In this document: piece after piece, positions 26,235 to 34,853 of the stretch
How positions within the stretch are numbered: the stretch's first letter is position 1
How the letters are laid out: each line of letters starts with the position of its first letter
From: Desertivirga arenae
GTDB taxonomy: Bacteria > Bacteroidota > Bacteroidia > Sphingobacteriales > Sphingobacteriaceae
DNA: 64,000 bases
Direction of reading: 5' to 3'
Assembly: GCF_017355785.1 (NCBI RefSeq)
Contig: NZ_JAFEWE010000009.1
Location: 173,972 to 237,971 of the forward strand
The notes under the pieces: model-generated
Seen by the model: only the letters and a program-made list of their open reading frames with translations
Told to the model about the DNA's origin: nothing
Databases searched by the model: none
Made by a program: the position numbers and the translations under genes

Positions 26235-27170
26235 TCAAACTCTTTTTGCTTTGTAATAAGATGAGTAGAGATGGCTGATCCCTTCTTTATAGCTGGAAGG
26301 TTTAACTGAAAAGTAGTTCTCGAATTTCGACGAGTCGAACTGATAGTTGTATTGATACTGATGATACATTTCTACAGTTCCCTCTATTGCCTTGTTTACA
26401 AGACCTAAAGCTCTTAACATAAGCTTATTCACTTTAATGAAAGAAGGTTTAACTTCAAAGAGCCCCGCGGCGAGATTTATGAAATCATAGCCTGTTATCG
26501 ATCGGGCTGTAGGGAGGTGCCATATCTGATTATCACTTCCGGGATTTTGCCCCAGCAGATACATAGCTTTTCCGGCGTCAGGAACATAGGTAAAAGAATG
26601 CAAGGTCTCTGGATTACCCAACCACATAGCCTTCTGCTTATTAGTATACTTATCCAGAACCATCATATCAAAGAAGCTGTTCATTGTATCTGTAGCTCCG
26701 TAAAAATCCGCACCTCGCGCAATACTGGCATGTATATCACCAGCTTTAACTTTTTCCATCAGTCTGGTAGCTATTTTGGTCCTTACTTCACCCTTCTCGC
26801 TGCATGGGTTGTACGGAGTTGATTCTGTCATCGGTCCATCTACTTTTCCATACATATATACGTTATCGAAAAAAATTAGTCGGGCCCGAGTAGCTTCGCT
26901 GGCTGTAATTACATTATCCATTACCTTTGGCCATTGTTCCTTCCAGACAGTTTTATCGTATAACAGGCCTGCCGTCAAATAAATTACATCAGAGCCTTTA
27001 GCTGCTCGAACAACCTCCGTCTCATTTAAAAGATCTGTTTTAATCCAGGTTTCTGTTGGACGTGTTTTAATTTCTCGTCTTGATGCCAGATTCGTTTTAA
27101 TTCCTGATTTTTCCAGTTCTTTAGCCAGTGCGTTGCTTATTGGTCCGCCTGCTCCTAAAATTGTATGCAT
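26235..27170 (-). CDS. NAD(P)-dependent epimerase/dehydratase-like protein
   Basis: 311 residues. The Rossmann loop GAGGPIS (6-12) binds NAD(P); DVIYLTAGLLYDK, NVYMYGKVDG with a Tyr, and RGADFYG follow the extended SDR order. The catalytic YxxxK is replaced by YGKV, so it may be a reductase of the NmrA/isoflavone type or a sensor rather than an epimerase. It follows the Crp/Fnr gene on the same strand by 81 bp and is the likely target of that regulator. A TAGCTTTG box (27193-27200, minus strand) is in between. Confidence 0.8.
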   Translation of the reverse strand: MHTILGAGGPISNALAKELEKSGIKTNLASRREIKTRPTETWIKTDLLNETEVVRAAKGSDVIYLTAGLLYDKTVWKEQWPKVMDNVITASEATRARLIFFDNVYMYGKVDGPMTESTPYNPCSEKGEVRTKIATRLMEKVKAGDIHASIARGADFYGATDTMNSFFDMMVLDKYTNKQKAMWLGNPETLHSFTYVPDAGKAMYLLGQNPGSDNQIWHLPTARSITGYDFINLAAGLFEVKPSFIKVNKLMLRALGLVNKAIEGTVEMYHQYQYNYQFDSSKFENYFSVKPSSYKEGISHLYSSYYKAKRV

Positions 27171-27192
27171 TGCTTTGTTTTTTAGTATATTA

Positions 27193-27200
27193 CAAAGCTA
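27193..27200 (-). promoter_or_regulatory. TAnnTTTG-type box of the epimerase-like gene
   Basis: The minus strand reads TAGCTTTG, 22 nt before the ATG at 27170. No clear -33 box was found. Confidence 0.3.
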
Positions 27201-27251
27201 GTGTTGCCTTTGAACGCGGGACGTTAACAAAAGATAATAAAATAGGGCTTT

Positions 27252-27884
27252 TCAACTGGCAGCAAACCTCAAGCCGGTATTAGGCTTGCTTACTCTCCTT
27301 CGTATCCGGGAAAGGGAAACGGGTGTTATTCCAAGATAATTAGCTATATAATGTTGTGGAATGCGTGTAAGAATAGGACTGCCGCTTTCAAGCAGACTAA
27401 CATATCTCTCTTCCGGAGTTTGAATGATGAAAGCAGTGACCCGATCGTCGTAGCAGCACAACACCGTTTCTGCTACAACACGTCCAAAGCGTTCCATTTT
27501 CATATTTATCCGCTCGTCTTCTAAAAGCTTTTCAAGGGATGATTTATTGAAAATGATAGCCTGGGTATTTTCAATTGCTTCTATATAGGCTGCAGATGGT
27601 TTTTGAGTAAGAAAGCTTTTATACGCGCTTACCATCTCGTTCTCCAAACTGAAGTAATTCGTTATCTCTTCTCCGTCCTTTACATGATAATATCTGATCG
27701 CTCCTCGTAAAATAAAGGCAACCTCGTTACAAACTTTTCCAGCTTCTATAAGAAATTCCTTTTTCTTTATTTTCTTCAATTGTAGTTCATTGCAGAAGAT
27801 CTCCCATTGTTCATCGGTAAAGACCACAAACTGCTCAAGGAACCTTCGGTAAACTAATAACTGTAGCTGACTTGGTTTTTGCAT
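27252..27884 (-). CDS. Crp/Fnr-family transcriptional regulator
   Basis: 210 residues. Residues about 15-125 form a cyclic-nucleotide-binding-like beta roll (IEAGKVCNEVAFILRGAIRYY), with no cysteine cluster, so it is not an oxygen-sensing Fnr. Residues about 150-205 carry the helix-turn-helix (IPQHYIANYLGITPVSLSRIRRR). This is the common one-component regulator group of Bacteroidota. It directly precedes the epimerase-like gene on the same strand, and may control it and itself. Ligand unknown. Confidence 0.88.
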   Translation of the reverse strand: MQKPSQLQLLVYRRFLEQFVVFTDEQWEIFCNELQLKKIKKKEFLIEAGKVCNEVAFILRGAIRYYHVKDGEEITNYFSLENEMVSAYKSFLTQKPSAAYIEAIENTQAIIFNKSSLEKLLEDERINMKMERFGRVVAETVLCCYDDRVTAFIIQTPEERYVSLLESGSPILTRIPQHYIANYLGITPVSLSRIRRRVSKPNTGLRFAAS

Positions 27885-27918
27885 AAGAAGAAGATTGAAA
27901 TCCTACGTGCAGGTTTTA

Positions 27919-28773
27919 CTATTTTCTAAAATAAATATCCAATAGAAAAAAGACGGCGAATATTACAGAGGCAATCCCATTTGTAGTTCCAAAAGCAAGG
28001 CCCACTTTGCTTAGATCATCTGGTTTCACTAACTGGTGCTGGTAGATCAAAAGTCCAATGAAAAAAACAATACCTGCAATATAAAATCCTCCCAAATGAG
28101 CTGCAAAAAGGGGAATTGTAATAAAAATTACACAGAATACATGTAAAAGTGAGGAAACCAAAAGTGCCTTCTTTCGTCCCAAAACTGAAGGAATAGAATA
28201 AAGATTAGCACTCTTATCAAATTCGTCATCCTGAAGAGAATAAATGATGTCAAATCCGCTGACCCAACAAATTACAGCAAGGGAAAAAAAGATAGGAAGC
28301 AGTGCAAATTCGCCAGTTATAGATAGATAAGCACCAAGAGGCGCTAATCCCAGGCCTACTCCAAGTATTAAATGGCAAAGAGGCGTAAATCTCTTGGTAT
28401 AGCTATAACCTAAAACTACAGCCAGGGCTACCGGAGAAAGATAAAAGCAGAGATTATTGATAAAATACGTAGTAAAGACAAATAATATACAGTTTGACAA
28501 AGTAAAGAACAAGGCACTTTTTGCAGCTATACGTCCTGCCGGAATGTCTCTTACAGCAGTGCGGGGGTTCTTAGCATCGAAGTCGCGATCCAAATACCGG
28601 TTAAAAGCCATCGCCGCATTTCTGGCACAAACCATACAAAGGATCATAAGACCTAGTTTAATCCAGCTAAAAGTATAATCCGTTGTACTTAAAGCCAGAA
28701 AAAAGCCTATAAAAGCGAAAGGCATCGCAAATATGGTGTGGGCAAAAAGAACAAGACTAAGATATTTCTTCAT
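27919..28773 (-). CDS. UbiA-family prenyltransferase (menaquinone-type)
   Basis: 284 residues from the ATG at 28771-28773; the longer frame overlaps engB and adds a basic non-family leader. Two Asp-rich motifs for prenyl diphosphate binding are present: NRYLDRDFDAKNPRT and a second DDEFDKSANL, among eight or nine hydrophobic helices. The closest group by recollection is the UbiA-like enzyme of the futalosine (MqnP) route or a 4-hydroxybenzoate-type polyprenyltransferase. It would attach the isoprenoid tail to the quinone ring in the inner membrane. ubiE lies divergently 700 bp away, in line with menaquinone synthesis. Confidence 0.8.
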   Translation of the reverse strand: MKKYLSLVLFAHTIFAMPFAFIGFFLALSTTDYTFSWIKLGLMILCMVCARNAAMAFNRYLDRDFDAKNPRTAVRDIPAGRIAAKSALFFTLSNCILFVFTTYFINNLCFYLSPVALAVVLGYSYTKRFTPLCHLILGVGLGLAPLGAYLSITGEFALLPIFFSLAVICWVSGFDIIYSLQDDEFDKSANLYSIPSVLGRKKALLVSSLLHVFCVIFITIPLFAAHLGGFYIAGIVFFIGLLIYQHQLVKPDDLSKVGLAFGTTNGIASVIFAVFFLLDIYFRK

Positions 28774-28786
28774 TTTATACTGTTGC

Positions 28787-29395
28787 TTAAATAGGAGATA
28801 CGAACCGGGAGTTGACATCATCGATAAAAGCAAGTAATTCCTCTCTTCCGGTTTTTTCTTCCGAAGAAGTAGTAAACTCTTGAGGAACTTCTTCAAAATA
28901 TTGAAGCATAGCTTTTTTGAATGCACTTATCGTTTGTTCTGTTTTCAATTTACTCTGTTTGTCGGCTTTTGTGAAAACCAGGACAAATGGAATTCCCTGC
29001 TCACCTAACCACGAGCAAAAATCCAGATCAACCTTTTGAGGTTCCAATCTGCTGTCAACCAATACAAAAACGCATTGCAGATTTTCTCTGTTTTTTAGAT
29101 AGTAGCGGATGAAACGCTCCCACTCGCCCCTGTTAGTGCGCGAAGTTTTGGCAAAACCATAACCCGGAAGATCCACCAGATACCATTTCTCATTAATAAG
29201 AAAGTGGTTGATCAACTGTGTTTTGCCTGGTGTCTGGGAGGTCTTTGCTAATCCCTTCCGCTGAGTGAGCATATTGATGAGAGAGGATTTGCCTACATTG
29301 GACCGGCCAATAAAAGCATATTCTGGTAGTGCCGGTGCCGGAAGTTTATCCGTCCGTGTATTACTACATTTAAATTCTGCTGTACGTATCTGCAT
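28787..29395 (-). CDS. engB: Ribosome biogenesis GTP-binding protein EngB (YihA/YsxC)
   Basis: 202 residues from the ATG at 29393-29395 (MQIRTAEFKCSN); the 30 codons upstream in frame are not conserved and reach into the divergent promoter. G1 GRSNVGKSS (30-38), G3 DLPGYGFAK, G4 TKAD and a switch I SQTPGKTQ are intact. It is a small TRAFAC GTPase needed for 50S subunit assembly. Stop is 13 bp before the corrected UbiA start, so the two are co-transcribed. Confidence 0.93.
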   Translation of the reverse strand: MQIRTAEFKCSNTRTDKLPAPALPEYAFIGRSNVGKSSLINMLTQRKGLAKTSQTPGKTQLINHFLINEKWYLVDLPGYGFAKTSRTNRGEWERFIRYYLKNRENLQCVFVLVDSRLEPQKVDLDFCSWLGEQGIPFVLVFTKADKQSKLKTEQTISAFKKAMLQYFEEVPQEFTTSSEEKTGREELLAFIDDVNSRFVSPI

Positions 29396-29490
29396 CGTAG
29401 CAAAGGTAGGTATTTTAAAAGGAGTCATCAATTTTGAAGCAATAGCGAACTTTCGATTGCGCCAGCTTTCTGACTTCATCAGCAAAAGCC

Positions 29491-29498
29491 TATCTTTG
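29491..29498 (+). promoter_or_regulatory. TAnnTTTG-type -7 box of ubiE
   Basis: TATCTTTG ends 7 nt before the ubiE ATG at 29506. The same box and the same 7-nt gap occur before the MFS gene at 62589. No -33 box at the usual spacing was seen. Confidence 0.35.
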
Positions 29499-29505
29499 TG
29501 CCAGT

Positions 29506-30237
29506 ATGCCCCAAACAGTTACGCCATATAAAGACGATAAAGCTACAAAGAAAGAGCAGGTAGCTACGATGTTCAATAACATCTCCAAAACCTACGATTT
29601 CCTTAATCATTTTCTCTCACTGGGTATTGATATCATTTGGAGAAAAAAGGCAATAGGAGAGTTAAAGAAGGATCAGCCCCAAAATATACTCGACGTAGCC
29701 ACTGGCACGGGAGACTTTGCTTTTGAGGCTTTGCAGATCTTGAAGCCGCATAAGATCACCGGTGTGGATATTTCGCAGGGGATGCTTGATATTGCCCAGC
29801 AGAAGATCTTGAAAAGGGGATTGCAGCACAAGTTTGAAGTGAGATTAGGTGATTCGGAAAAATTATTGTTTGATGATAGCACGTTCGATGCGGTAACAGT
29901 AGCATACGGTGTAAGGAATTTCGAAAATTTAGAAAAAGGTTTATCAGATATGCTTAGGGTGTTGAAACCCGGAGGTAAAGCTGTGATACTGGAGTTTTCA
30001 AAGCCACGAAATTTCCCCATTAAGCAACTCTACAGTTTTTATTTTCATTATGTTACTCCAGCTGTTGGTAAGATCTTTTCTAAAGACAATAGCGCTTATA
30101 AATATCTGCCAGAATCTGTTGAAGCATTTCCTGATGGAAAGAGATTTACTGATTTAATGGAAAAAGTTGGTTACAGAGAAACTAAAAACCGTCCTCTGGC
30201 GTTTGGAATTTGTTCCATTTATACCGGTATTAAATGA
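29506..30237 (+). CDS. ubiE: Demethylmenaquinone methyltransferase UbiE/MenG
   Basis: 243 residues, class I SAM-dependent methyltransferase. Motif I DVATGTGDF, AYGVRNFENLEKGL, LKPGGKAVILEFSKP and the late PDGKRFTDLMEKVGY are signatures of UbiE/MenG. It methylates demethylmenaquinone, the last step of menaquinone synthesis. Its TGA overlaps the ATG of porT by four bases, a pairing often seen in Bacteroidota. Confidence 0.95.
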   Translation: MPQTVTPYKDDKATKKEQVATMFNNISKTYDFLNHFLSLGIDIIWRKKAIGELKKDQPQNILDVATGTGDFAFEALQILKPHKITGVDISQGMLDIAQQKILKRGLQHKFEVRLGDSEKLLFDDSTFDAVTVAYGVRNFENLEKGLSDMLRVLKPGGKAVILEFSKPRNFPIKQLYSFYFHYVTPAVGKIFSKDNSAYKYLPESVEAFPDGKRFTDLMEKVGYRETKNRPLAFGICSIYTGIK

Positions 30238-30980
30238 CGAAATCCCGCAGCTTCCTCCTCTTATTCTTGTTTTTTTCTGTAATTTCCAAAGCACAAAATA
30301 ATGGAGGAGGGGTTGATGATGAACCATTACATTTCGGATTTACCTTTCAGTACATAAATGCGGAATATAAGATCTATAAGAAACCCGATTGGTATACGCT
30401 TTACACTTCTCCGGACAACCAGCAGCCAATACCCGTCGGCACGGATGAACGGTTAATGAGTATCACTTCTCCGAAAACTCCGGGCTTTGGGTTAGGTTTC
30501 GTTTCAGATTTGAAAGTTGGTAGTCACGCTAATCTTCGTTTTACTCCTCTATTGGTCTTCACTGACCGAATGCTGAACTACCAATACCGCAATCCTGAGA
30601 ATTTTCAGCAGAAAAAGATTCAGTCAACTCTTGTCGATTTTCCCTTAGGCATAAAATTAAAGTCGGATAAGCGAGGAAACTTCAGAGCTTATATTCTGGG
30701 TGGGGCAAAGTATTCCATGGATATTATTTCAAAGAAGAAAATTGACGATACAGAATTGTCGGATATCAATAAACTAGTTAAAAATAAAACCAGCTTCTTG
30801 TCTTGGGAGACGGGTATAGGTTTCGACTTATATTTTGAGTATTTCAAAATGTCACCAGAAATAAAGTTTTCGCAATCAATGGGAAACGTATTGAAGAATG
30901 ACGAGAAACCTAACGCGTATACAAAGCCACTCGACAAGCTCTTTTTGCGTAGTTTTCAGTTTAGCTTGTATTTCGAATAA
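30234..30980 (+). CDS. porT: PorT-like outer membrane protein (type IX secretion)
   Basis: 248 residues: signal peptide 1-20 (ending SKAQ), then an outer-membrane beta-barrel pattern with a PLHFGFTFQYINAEYKIY start and a C-terminal alternating strand ending in Phe (FQFSLYFE). This matches the PorT/SprT family by length, start and by its place right after ubiE. PorT is required for type IX secretion and, in gliders, for motility. A generic porin-family barrel is the alternative. It is coupled to ubiE by a 4-bp overlap. Confidence 0.75.
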   Translation: MTKSRSFLLLFLFFSVISKAQNNGGGVDDEPLHFGFTFQYINAEYKIYKKPDWYTLYTSPDNQQPIPVGTDERLMSITSPKTPGFGLGFVSDLKVGSHANLRFTPLLVFTDRMLNYQYRNPENFQQKKIQSTLVDFPLGIKLKSDKRGNFRAYILGGAKYSMDIISKKKIDDTELSDINKLVKNKTSFLSWETGIGFDLYFEYFKMSPEIKFSQSMGNVLKNDEKPNAYTKPLDKLFLRSFQFSLYFE

Positions 30981-31049
30981 GTAAAACTTTCTAATTTTAA
31001 TGAACCTTTGCTGGGTTTATAGTAATTTCGGCCTTTCAATTTCTTAAGG

Positions 31050-31814
31050 ATGGCACAAATTGCGTTAGTTACAGGAGCAACTTCAGGCATTGGAGAAGCA
31101 TGTGCAAGGATCTTCGCAGAGCAAAAGTTTAATCTGATCATTACAGGAAGACGTACCCAGCGCTTGGAGAAACTTTCGGATGAATTGAAAACAGCTTATG
31201 GAGTTGAGGTTAAAGCTTTAACGCTAGACGTTAGAGATTGCTCTCAGGTTCAAGATCAATTGAATTCCCTTAACGAATCCTGGAAGAAGGTTGATGTGTT
31301 AGTGAATAATGCTGGCTTAAGTCAGGGTTTGGAACCAATTCAGAACGGAAGTTTTCAGGACTGGGATACCATGATAGATACGAACATAAAAGGCCTTTTA
31401 TATGTAACAAAGGTGGTTTCAGCCTGGATGATTGACCAAATGAGTGGCCATATCGTCAACCTTGGTTCGATAGCAGGTAAAGAGACTTATGCAAATGGTA
31501 ATGTATATTGTGCAACAAAACATGCCGTTGATTCTTTAAATAAAGCAATGCGAATCGACTTACTTCCATACAATATACGCGTAACCGGGATCCACCCGGG
31601 CGCGGTAGAAACAGAATTCTCGGAAGTTCGGTTTAAAGGAGATAAAGAACGGGCGAAAAAAGTTTATCAGGGCTTTGACCCTTTAACAGCCCGGGATATT
31701 GCTGAAACTATCTGGTTTGCTGTATCGAGGCCAGCTCACGTTAATATCAGTGATTTATTAATTATGCCTACAGCCCAGGCTACGGCAGGAAATATTAAAA
31801 AAATGACAGAATGA
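31050..31814 (+). CDS. Short-chain dehydrogenase/reductase (YdfG-like)
   Basis: 254 residues. The classical SDR pattern is complete: TGATSGIG (8-15), NNAG (86-89), Ser140, Tyr153 and Lys157 (YCATK). The sequence is closest to the serine/3-hydroxy acid dehydrogenase (YdfG) group by the IHPGAVETEFSEVRFKGD region. Substrate cannot be fixed. Its stop lies within a copy of the AGAATGA/GATAGAATG repeat. Confidence 0.9.
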   Translation: MAQIALVTGATSGIGEACARIFAEQKFNLIITGRRTQRLEKLSDELKTAYGVEVKALTLDVRDCSQVQDQLNSLNESWKKVDVLVNNAGLSQGLEPIQNGSFQDWDTMIDTNIKGLLYVTKVVSAWMIDQMSGHIVNLGSIAGKETYANGNVYCATKHAVDSLNKAMRIDLLPYNIRVTGIHPGAVETEFSEVRFKGDKERAKKVYQGFDPLTARDIAETIWFAVSRPAHVNISDLLIMPTAQATAGNIKKMTE

Positions 31815-31882
31815 GTGAAGGATAGAATGAGTGAATATTTGCGCTTTGTATTCCTTCTTTCATTCTATCTTCAATCCTTCAC
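31808..31882. repeat. Inverted pair of the AGAATGA...GATAGAATG repeat family
   Basis: One copy (31808-31829) overlaps the SDR stop; a second, inverted copy follows (31860-31882). GTGAAGGAT and ATCCTTCAC plus AGAATGA and TCATTCT let the pair fold as a hairpin. Related copies lie at 40435-40454 and 50178-50199. Confidence 0.6.
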
Positions 31883-31901
31883 CCATTAATTATAAAAGAA
31901 T

Positions 31902-32348
31902 ATGTTAGAACAAACAATAAATCAGGAAATAAAATCAGCTATGCTAGCTAAAAACGAAGCCAGATTACGTGGTCTTCGTGCTATCAAAGCAGCTTTATTA
32001 CTGGCAAAAACTGAAAAAGGAGTATCTGCTGCTATCACGGAAGATGACGAAATAAAGGTTTTGCAAAAACTTGCAAAGCAACGTAAAGAATCTGCAGATA
32101 TTTATAAAACTAACGACAGGCAAGATCTTTACCAGGTAGAAATCGAGGAGTTGGAAGTTATCGAAGAGTTTCTTCCAAAACAACTAGGAAGAGAAGAACT
32201 TGTAGCTTTCATAAAAGATATCATAGCAAAAACAGGAGCTTCTTCAGTGAAGGACATGGGAAAGGTGATGGGAACAGCAAATAAAGAACTGGCTGGAAAA
32301 GCAGACGGAAAGACTATATCTGAAGTCGTTAAAGAACTGCTTTCTTAA
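31902..32348 (+). CDS. GatB/YqeY domain-containing protein
   Basis: 148 residues, the whole YqeY family length. MLEQTINQEIKSAMLAK at the start, LRALKAALL-like LRGLRAIKAALL, EFLPKQLGREEL and a terminal GTANKELAGKADGKTISEVVKE stretch (quoted in parts) are typical. The domain resembles the tail of GatB of the tRNA amidotransferase and may bind tRNA. No direct operon partner. Confidence 0.9.
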   Translation: MLEQTINQEIKSAMLAKNEARLRGLRAIKAALLLAKTEKGVSAAITEDDEIKVLQKLAKQRKESADIYKTNDRQDLYQVEIEELEVIEEFLPKQLGREELVAFIKDIIAKTGASSVKDMGKVMGTANKELAGKADGKTISEVVKELLS

Positions 32349-32441
32349 TAATTGTAATGCACATGCTGCAATCAAGCATGAAAAGATTACTTTTATTTGA
32401 AAATAAATCGATACATTAAGACAAACGTTTGTTGAGAAACG

Positions 32442-33206
32442 ATGAGTTTTGCTATTAAAGAAGAAAACGGATTTAAGTACATAGAAGAAGGTGAAGGGGA
32501 AGTCCTTTTACTTCTTCACGGATTATTTGGCGCGCTAAGTAACTGGGAGGATGTTACGAATCAATTTAGTTCACAATACAGAGTAGTTATTCCACTCCTT
32601 CCTATTTACGAATTACCCCTCCTTACTACTGGTGTAACTACCCTTGCCAAGCACGTACATAAATTCGTAAAGTTTAAAAAACTTCAAAATATCAATGTGT
32701 TAGGTAATTCTCTGGGGGGGCATGTTGGATTGATCTTTACTTTAAGTCATCCGGAATTTGTAAAGACATTGGTGTTAACCGGTAGTTCCGGATTATACGA
32801 AAACTCCTTTGGTGGTTCATTCCCGAGAAGAGAAAGTTACGACTTTATTAAAGAGAAGGTAGCTTATACATTTTATGATCCCCAATTTGCAACAAAGGAA
32901 TTAGTTGACGAAGTTTTTGGGGTTGTGAATGATCGTAATCGGGTGATAAGGATCTTAGCGATGGCTAAATCGGCTATCAGGCATAATATGGCAAAGGATT
33001 TGCACAAGATCACCATACCAACATGTCTCATATGGGGCAGAGATGATAAGGTAACTCCACCAGAAGTTGCAGAGGAATTTCATCAGTTGCTTCCGAATTC
33101 TGAATTGAATTGGATCGATAAATGCGGGCACGCACCTATGATGGAACAACCTGAGGAGTTTATCGTTTATCTTAAAAGGTTTTTAGACAGAGTACTTTTA
33201 AAGTAA
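32442..33206 (+). CDS. Alpha/beta-fold hydrolase
   Basis: 254 residues. Oxyanion HGLFG (26-30), nucleophile Ser90 in GNSLGG (88-93), Asp201/202 in WGRDDKV and His230 in CGHAPMMEQP complete the catalytic triad. The nucleophile codons include a G7 run (32714-32720). Followed after 4 bp by the CBS protein, so the two are co-transcribed with nadK. Substrate unknown. Confidence 0.9.
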   Translation: MSFAIKEENGFKYIEEGEGEVLLLLHGLFGALSNWEDVTNQFSSQYRVVIPLLPIYELPLLTTGVTTLAKHVHKFVKFKKLQNINVLGNSLGGHVGLIFTLSHPEFVKTLVLTGSSGLYENSFGGSFPRRESYDFIKEKVAYTFYDPQFATKELVDEVFGVVNDRNRVIRILAMAKSAIRHNMAKDLHKITIPTCLIWGRDDKVTPPEVAEEFHQLLPNSELNWIDKCGHAPMMEQPEEFIVYLKRFLDRVLLK

Positions 33207-33210
33207 TGGA

Positions 33211-33873
33211 ATGATTGCACGCGAACTCATATCAGACGTTATACCACCAGTGAAAACTTCTGACAGTATTCAGAAAGTAATAGAACGTATGGCCGAGTTC
33301 CGTGTTAACCACATGCCTATAGTCGAAAATGATCTCTTTATTGGCTTGATTTCAGATAACGATCTGATCGAAGCTCATGATTATTCGGAATCTATCGCCA
33401 GTATAAACCTTTCCCTGAATAATACTTCGGTACTTCAGGACCAGCATATTTACGAAGTGATAAGGCTTTTCGATGAGAAGCGCCTTACCCTTGTACCGGT
33501 GATAGACGATAACAGAGCCTATCTCGGTGTTATATCTATCAACTCCATGGTCGAATATTTCGCCTCTATCACTTCTGTTAAAGAACCTGGAGGTATTATA
33601 GTTTTGGAGATTAATAACCGAAATAATTCTCTGGCTCATATAGCCCAGATCGTAGAGTCTAATAATGCTCGCATATTAAGTTCATATCTTACCTCATTTG
33701 CTGATTCTACCCGTGTTGAAGTGACTCTTAAAATTAACAGAACAGATATTTCGTCTATCGTTGCATCATTTATCAGGTACGACTATTCAGTAATAGCCAC
33801 TCATAATGATATAAAGGCAGACGACAGTATTTCGGGCCGATACGATCAGCTAATGAATTATCTTAACCTGTAG
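33211..33873 (+). CDS. CBS-domain protein with C-terminal ACT-like domain
   Basis: 220 residues. Two CBS motifs (about 1-60 and 72-125: MAEFRVNHMPIVEND and FDEKRLTLVPVIDD) form a Bateman module that usually binds adenosyl nucleotides. Residues about 130-205 (GGIIVLEINNRNNSLAHIAQ) resemble an ACT domain as in AcuB-like proteins. It sits between a hydrolase and NAD kinase, 4 bp and 43 bp apart; a role as an energy or NAD-level sensor is inference. Confidence 0.85.
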   Translation: MIARELISDVIPPVKTSDSIQKVIERMAEFRVNHMPIVENDLFIGLISDNDLIEAHDYSESIASINLSLNNTSVLQDQHIYEVIRLFDEKRLTLVPVIDDNRAYLGVISINSMVEYFASITSVKEPGGIIVLEINNRNNSLAHIAQIVESNNARILSSYLTSFADSTRVEVTLKINRTDISSIVASFIRYDYSVIATHNDIKADDSISGRYDQLMNYLNL

Positions 33874-33916
33874 CGTCGCCAATTTTTAAATCACCATCAA
33901 TAGTAAATATTAAAGA

Positions 33917-34798
33917 ATGAAGATTGCAATCTACGGCAGAGAGTTCAGTAATACCACGCTCCCTTACGTTCAGCAGGTATTTGATTGTCTGATGAGATTT
34001 GCAATCGAACCTGTAGTGTATCACAAATTTGCCGAATTTATTGCAGGTAAAGTTTTCTTTCCTAAAAACCTCGAAACCTTCGAGAGCTATTTCGACATTA
34101 AGGGTAAGGCTGATTTTCTGATCAGTTTAGGTGGAGACGGAACAATGCTTGATACAGTTACCTTGATACGCGATTCAGGTATTCCAGTTATTGGGATAAA
34201 TCTTGGTCGCCTGGGCTTTCTTGCAAGCATTAGTAAGTCCAATATAAATTCGGCTATAGAGTGTCTGATAAAGGGAGATTATAGTTTAGACACCCGCGAA
34301 CTTTTAAGCCTTCATGCAGAAACAGATGTATTTGGCGATGAGAATTTCGCTTTAAATGATATAACTATTCATCGGAGAGATAATTCTGCGATGATGATTA
34401 TTCATACTTATCTGAATGGTGAGTTTCTAAATTCTTACTGGGCCGATGGCCTTATTGTTGCAACACCCACTGGTTCAACAGCTTATTCTCTTAGCTGTGG
34501 GGGGCCTATTATATTTCCTCAATCAGGCAATTTTGTTATAACACCGGTATCACCGCATAATCTTAATGTCCGTCCGGTTATTCTATCCGACTCCAATATT
34601 CTGTCTTTTGAATTGGAGGGTCGGAGTTCAAAGTATCTTCTATCATGTGATTCCAGAACTGAAGTCATAGATAGTACTCTTAAGTTCAGTGTAAAGCGGG
34701 CTACCTTCAAAATTAATCTGATCCAGCTGAATAATGAAAGTTACTTATCTACGTTAAGGAACAAATTGCTTTGGGGTATAGATACCCGGAATTATTAG
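33917..34798 (+). CDS. nadK: NAD kinase
   Basis: 293 residues. The GGDGT motif (72-76, catalytic Asp74), the LNDITIHRRD block, and DGLIVATPTGSTAYSLSCGGPI are diagnostic of NAD(P) kinase. It makes NADP from NAD with ATP in the cytoplasm. The neighbours (CBS protein, DUF6089, uppS, bamA) form a gene order seen widely in Bacteroidota. Confidence 0.95.
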   Translation: MKIAIYGREFSNTTLPYVQQVFDCLMRFAIEPVVYHKFAEFIAGKVFFPKNLETFESYFDIKGKADFLISLGGDGTMLDTVTLIRDSGIPVIGINLGRLGFLASISKSNINSAIECLIKGDYSLDTRELLSLHAETDVFGDENFALNDITIHRRDNSAMMIIHTYLNGEFLNSYWADGLIVATPTGSTAYSLSCGGPIIFPQSGNFVITPVSPHNLNVRPVILSDSNILSFELEGRSSKYLLSCDSRTEVIDSTLKFSVKRATFKINLIQLNNESYLSTLRNKLLWGIDTRNY

Positions 34799-34853
34799 AA
34801 CCAGTTTATTCAGGCATCAAACAATTTGATGGTTAATCAAATTTAAAGAAGTA

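Noticed and set aside
28774..28926. Upstream extension of the UbiA-family gene
   Set aside because: Overlaps the engB coding sequence and adds a basic leader not found in the family.
29396..29485. Upstream extension of engB by 30 codons
   Set aside because: Not part of the EngB family N-terminus and overlaps the ubiE promoter.
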